64,000 bases of DNA from Chitinophaga sp. (lineage in GTDB: Bacteria > Bacteroidota > Bacteroidia > Chitinophagales > Chitinophagaceae): contig NZ_JAFAIX010000007.1 in NCBI RefSeq assembly GCF_019236475.1, positions 1 through 64,000 on the forward strand, read 5' to 3'. Each line of letters opens with the position of its first letter. The stretch's first letter is position 1. Shown one piece after another: positions 60,438 through 64,000 of this stretch. A program made the position numbers and the translations under genes. A model generated the notes under the pieces. It made no database searches. It saw nothing but the letters and a program-made list of their open reading frames with translations, and had not been told where the DNA came from.

Positions 60438-62276
60438 ATGAAAGTATATTTCCGTTTATTATCGTTTGCCAGGCCACTTCTAAAATATGCATTGCCGTAT
60501 CTGCTGTTTACCATTCTCGGCGTGATTTTCAGTACCCTCAATCTGGCCCTGCTGGCCCCTTTGCTGTCTACCCTTTTTCAGCAGGCCGCCAAACAGCCCC
60601 CTCCTGTGAAGCCAGAACACTATATCGATATCTTTAAAAATTTTCAATATTATTCCTGGTATATCAACGATCATTACGGCGTAACCAAAACCTTACAAAT
60701 GGTTTGCCTGGTGATTATTGCTTCTGTTTTCCTCAGCAATATCTTCCGCTACCTGGCAGACCGCACCATGGAAAACCTCCGTATCCATACGCTGCTCAAT
60801 CTCCGCAAAGCGGTATTCGACAATGTAATGGATCTACATATCGGCTATTTCAATAATGAACGTAAAGGGGATATCATCACCAAAATATCCACCGATGTGC
60901 AGGCTGTCCAGTATTCCGTAACCGGTACCCTCCAGGTGCTGTTCAAAGAGCCACTGACGCTGATTGCCTATCTGATCATGCTGTTCGTAATTTCGTATAA
61001 ACTGACACTGGTCACCATGTTAGTGATTCCTGTGGCAGGACTCCTCATCTCCCGGCTGGTCAAAAAACTGAAACAGCAAGCATCGGCATCGTATATGTCC
61101 TATGCCATCATGATTAGCTACCTAGAAGAAGCGCTATCAGGCATTCGGGTGATCAAAGCCTTTAACGCGGCAGGTTTCATCAAAAAACGTTTCAACGATG
61201 AAAATATCCACTATTCAAAAATCCTGAAGTCTATGAGTCGCCGGCAACAACTGGCATCACCGGTATCGGAGTTCTTGGGGGTATTGATGGTGGCGGGTAT
61301 TGTGTTGTACGGTGGTTCCCTCGTCACCAATAACAGCGGGGAGCTCTCTGCGGAAAACTTCATTGCCTATATCGTGATCTTTTCGCAGGTAATGCGCCCG
61401 GCGAAAGCCATTTCTGAAGCATTTAGCAATATTCATAACGGGCTCGCTGCCGGGGAGCGGGTACTCTCGCTCATTGATGAAAAACCGCAACTACAGGATA
61501 TCCCCAACGCTAAGGAACTGACTGGCTTTGAAGCGGAAATCCGTTTTGATAATGTCACTTTTTGTTATCATGATACGGCGGTGGTGAAGAATGTATCCTT
61601 CTCTATTCCCAAAGGACAGACAGTGGCCCTGGTAGGGCCTTCTGGCGCTGGTAAATCTACGATCATGGATTTGATACCTCGATTTATCCAACCCCGTTCA
61701 GGGAAAATTACCATTGATGGTACGGATATCCATGATGTGCAAGCACACTCCCTCCGTGCTTTGATGGGCATTGTTGGCCAAGACTCTGTCTTGTTCAATG
61801 ATACGATCTTTAACAATATTGCCTTTGGCAAACAAGGGGTCACACAGGAACAAGTGGAACACGCCGCCCGCATTGCGAATGCGCATGATTTCATCAGTGC
61901 TACAATGAATGGTTATCAAACAAATATCGGCGATAAGGGGATCAAGCTCTCTGGTGGCCAACGCCAACGTATCTGTATTGCCCGCGCAGTGCTGAATAAT
62001 CCGCCGCTCATGCTGCTAGATGAGGCTACATCGGCCCTCGATACGGAGTCTGAAAAACTAGTGCAAGAGGCGCTGAACAATCTCATGCAATTCCGCACAT
62101 CCCTGGTGATTGCGCACCGCTTAAGTACGATCCAGAATGCAGATCTCATCCTGGTGATGGACAATGGCTGCATTGTAGAACAGGGCACCCACCTGGAACT
62201 GCTGGCACAGAACGGGGTATACCGCCGCCTCATTGATATGCAGTCATTTACGATGGCCATGCCTGTTACGGAATAA
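60438..62276 (+). CDS. ABC exporter (MsbA-like, transmembrane and ATPase fused)
   Basis: This 612-residue half-transporter has six transmembrane helices in residues 1-330 and a nucleotide-binding domain at about 360-600. Walker A is GPSGAGKST (400-408), the signature LSGGQRQR starts at Leu504, and Walker B is LMLLDEATSALD with Asp528-Glu529. It resembles lipid or lipid-linked glycan flippases such as MsbA. It acts as a homodimer in the inner membrane. A glycosyltransferase gene follows 12 bases later, so the two probably form an operon making or exporting a surface glycan or lipid. Confidence 0.93.
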   Translation: MKVYFRLLSFARPLLKYALPYLLFTILGVIFSTLNLALLAPLLSTLFQQAAKQPPPVKPEHYIDIFKNFQYYSWYINDHYGVTKTLQMVCLVIIASVFLSNIFRYLADRTMENLRIHTLLNLRKAVFDNVMDLHIGYFNNERKGDIITKISTDVQAVQYSVTGTLQVLFKEPLTLIAYLIMLFVISYKLTLVTMLVIPVAGLLISRLVKKLKQQASASYMSYAIMISYLEEALSGIRVIKAFNAAGFIKKRFNDENIHYSKILKSMSRRQQLASPVSEFLGVLMVAGIVLYGGSLVTNNSGELSAENFIAYIVIFSQVMRPAKAISEAFSNIHNGLAAGERVLSLIDEKPQLQDIPNAKELTGFEAEIRFDNVTFCYHDTAVVKNVSFSIPKGQTVALVGPSGAGKSTIMDLIPRFIQPRSGKITIDGTDIHDVQAHSLRALMGIVGQDSVLFNDTIFNNIAFGKQGVTQEQVEHAARIANAHDFISATMNGYQTNIGDKGIKLSGGQRQRICIARAVLNNPPLMLLDEATSALDTESEKLVQEALNNLMQFRTSLVIAHRLSTIQNADLILVMDNGCIVEQGTHLELLAQNGVYRRLIDMQSFTMAMPVTE

Positions 62277-62288
62277 AAATTTTACACC

Positions 62289-63404
62289 ATGTCAGTGCGC
62301 TCCTTGGATATTATCATTCCTTCTTTTCGGCCTGCAGAAGAATACCTGCTGCCCATCTTGAACCTGGCAAAGCCTGCGGATATACGTGTACGTTATTGCC
62401 TAGTGGTGGATAATCCCACCGCTACTATCCCGGAGAGCATCCGGAAAAGAGAAGGAGCAGACTTGACAATAGTTCATCATAGGCAAAATCAAGGGGCTGC
62501 GGTTTCCCGCAATGATGGCATAGCCGCAGGTACTGCGGAATGGCTGCTGTTCCTAGATGATGATATTTTAGTCCCAGATGATTTGATCTTTACGTATATA
62601 CATGCTGCCAACACCTATCCGGAGGAAATCGGTTTTATCGGATTAATTAGAATGCCGGCCCCTGGTACGGCTTTCACGCAAGCGATCCGGGCAAGTGGCT
62701 CCATGGATATATTTACAGTAGCAGAGAAAAAGGAAAGCCACGCCTGGGGAGCAACTGCCAATATTATGATCAGCAGGTCAGCATTGGGAGACATACGCTT
62801 CTCTGAATTATATCCGCGCGCTGGGGGAGGAGAGGATATCGATTTCTTCCTGAAAGTCAGGGCCCATAATGATTTCCGTAATTTCAAATCCCTGCCGGAA
62901 GCGGCGGTAGTACATCCTTGGTGGAACGGAGAAAAAGTAAACATACAACGTCCTTTCCGGTATGGCATTGGCGGTAGTTGGCTCGCACAGCTCAATCCTC
63001 AATATGTGTACTATGATCTGCTGAATACGCCGGAATTATTACTGCTCCTATTATTTGGATGTATGGCGGCTGCGGTTTGGAAACCACAACTATTGCCAGG
63101 ATTACTATTTATCCTACTGGGAATTCTTATCGTGGAATTATTGGCCAATATGATCCAGGCATTGAAACGCCGGGCGCCAGTGAGTCCTGCGGTGTTTTTC
63201 TATGTGCTGTTACTCCGATTGTCTTTTCAATCTGGGCTGCTATGGGGGAATCTCTCCCGAGGCCGACTAACAGGCATGGGGGAACGATTTAATGATGATG
63301 GAAAAGTACGGAAACTGAATTTCTATCGTTTAAACAGTTATAAAATTACAAAGTGGGTGGGCTACCCGCTCATCTGTTGGCTGGCATTCCGGTTTTATTT
63401 CTAA
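62289..63404 (+). CDS. Family 2 glycosyltransferase with C-terminal membrane segments
   Basis: This encodes 371 residues. The N-terminal GT-A domain starts with LDIIIPSFRPAEEYL, continues with VHHRQNQGAAVSRNDGIAAG and has the metal-binding acidic motif FLDDDILVPDD at about residues 90-97. ARAGGGEDIDFFLKVRAHND-like sequence near 180 (PRAGGGEDIDFFLKV) fits the base region. Two to three hydrophobic helices follow (about 240-300, LLLLLLFGCMAAAVW). The protein would transfer sugar on the cytoplasmic face of the inner membrane. It is downstream of the exporter and converges with the partial glycosyltransferase after two bases. Confidence 0.92.
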   Translation: MSVRSLDIIIPSFRPAEEYLLPILNLAKPADIRVRYCLVVDNPTATIPESIRKREGADLTIVHHRQNQGAAVSRNDGIAAGTAEWLLFLDDDILVPDDLIFTYIHAANTYPEEIGFIGLIRMPAPGTAFTQAIRASGSMDIFTVAEKKESHAWGATANIMISRSALGDIRFSELYPRAGGGEDIDFFLKVRAHNDFRNFKSLPEAAVVHPWWNGEKVNIQRPFRYGIGGSWLAQLNPQYVYYDLLNTPELLLLLLFGCMAAAVWKPQLLPGLLFILLGILIVELLANMIQALKRRAPVSPAVFFYVLLLRLSFQSGLLWGNLSRGRLTGMGERFNDDGKVRKLNFYRLNSYKITKWVGYPLICWLAFRFYF

Positions 63405-63406
63405 AG

Positions 63407-64000
63407 TTATACCTGACAATATCCATTGCTGCAACTGACCATCCGGGCTTGAATAGTCTGATGATAGAATGCTTCATTTTCCTGGTATTGCTGCCGGGAA
63501 TTTAATTGATGGTGAAGGTGAAAGCAGATCGCAGACAGTTTTAATTTCCGCTTCCTTACACCGCCATGGATAAGGCGTGCCGCGAACTCGTTGTCTTCCC
63601 AACCCCAACCTTCAAACAAATTATTATACCCATTTATGGCCAGGAAATCTTTGCGCCAAAAAGCGAGATTGCAGGCGCGCACTTTACTAGCGCCGGATGG
63701 CTTCGCGCCGATGAGGAAAGAGAGCATGGGCAAGCGGATGGCATTGAAACGGTTGGCTAATCCTGGTACTAGGAAATGCAGCGTTTTTTCCGGTTGTTGT
63801 AATACCGTATGTGTTAATGTCTCTTTTAAGATGGCCCTGGAACCTTGCACGAAGAAGCCGGATTGGGCGCTGCGTATATGGTCTGCAATAAAATGCGGGT
63901 GCATTACTATGTCGCCATCAATTTCAATGATATAATCAGCAGCAGCCAGTTTGATGGCTTTGTTCAAGATAATACTCTTGCGAAAGCCCTGATCTTCATG
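63407..64000 (-). CDS. Family 2 glycosyltransferase, 5' end cut off by the window
   Basis: Only the C-terminal part is in the window; the reading frame is open to the right edge, with HEDQGFRKSIILNKAIKLAA immediately before the first visible segment. The acidic motif is YIIEIDGDIVMHP, and FEGWGWEDNEFAARLIHGG is the galactosyltransferase-type C-terminal motif. An apparent start at 63967 is only an internal TTG. It belongs to the same glycan locus but is on the opposite strand, convergent with the glycosyltransferase ending at 63404. Confidence 0.92.
   Translation of the reverse strand, partial: HEDQGFRKSIILNKAIKLAAADYIIEIDGDIVMHPHFIADHIRSAQSGFFVQGSRAILKETLTHTVLQQPEKTLHFLVPGLANRFNAIRLPMLSFLIGAKPSGASKVRACNLAFWRKDFLAINGYNNLFEGWGWEDNEFAARLIHGGVRKRKLKLSAICFHLHHQLNSRQQYQENEAFYHQTIQARMVSCSNGYCQV

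Overview
The window looks like a chromosomal segment of a Chitinophaga-like member of the Bacteroidota. The evidence is a SusC/SusD pair under ECF sigma/FecR control, PorP/SprF proteins and two kinds of type IX secretion (T9SS) sorting domain, Bacteroidota lipoproteins, and class I lanthipeptide precursors with the MKKK..SLEKKLTLNKE leader known from pinensin-type clusters. No rRNA, tRNA, CRISPR array or intact insertion sequence was seen.

Layout. 1-760: a 44-bp tandem repeat array running off the left edge and decaying into 13-15-bp sub-repeats. 0.9-8.2 kb: ordinary small genes (lipocalin-like lipoprotein, sigma factor with a coupled membrane partner, DUF5694 protein, SRPBCC protein, secreted coiled-coil protein). 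8.3-15.1 kb: a signalling island with a GH130 glycoside phosphorylase-like protein fused to a response-regulator receiver, a free HPt protein, a STAS protein, a small unknown protein and a 1295-residue hybrid histidine kinase (five PAS, HK, two REC, HPt). 15.4-24.8 kb: a lanthipeptide cluster with eight different precursor genes, then LanC, full-length LanB, a C39-peptidase ABC exporter and a shortened HlyD-like protein, closed by a perfect 25-bp hairpin. 24.9-27.8 kb: a three-gene module of unknown function (coiled-coil protein, membrane protein with long coiled coil, membrane-anchored actin/Ppx-like protein). 27.9-30.0 kb: two BON-domain proteins and NadR on the minus strand. 30.4-40.0 kb: ECF sigma, FecR, SusC, SusD, zinc metallohydrolase lipoprotein and DUF4302 lipoprotein, a nutrient-import locus. 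40.0-58.8 kb: a surface/T9SS locus with a 2972-residue beta-helix adhesin, a mini-protein that is almost only a T9SS sorting domain, a second 1375-residue PKD adhesin, PorP, OmpA/PorE-like and PorP proteins, a collagen-like lipoprotein and an ECF sigma factor. 58.9-64.0 kb: acyltransferase, ABC exporter and two family-2 glycosyltransferases (the last cut by the right edge), probably for surface glycan or lipid.

How they work together. In the lanthipeptide cluster LanB and LanC would install thioether rings in the eight precursors, and the C39 exporter would cut after the Gly-Gly motif. Two hairpins between the last precursor and lanC may set the precursor:enzyme ratio. Three precursor genes share a structured RNA leader in which base-pair changes preserve pairing. 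In the signalling island phosphate could pass from the hybrid kinase through its own HPt or the free HPt to the receiver on the GH130 protein. The strongest candidates for something new are the GH130-REC fusion with its phosphorelay neighbours, the conserved lanthipeptide leader RNA, and the 24.9-27.8 kb actin-like membrane module.
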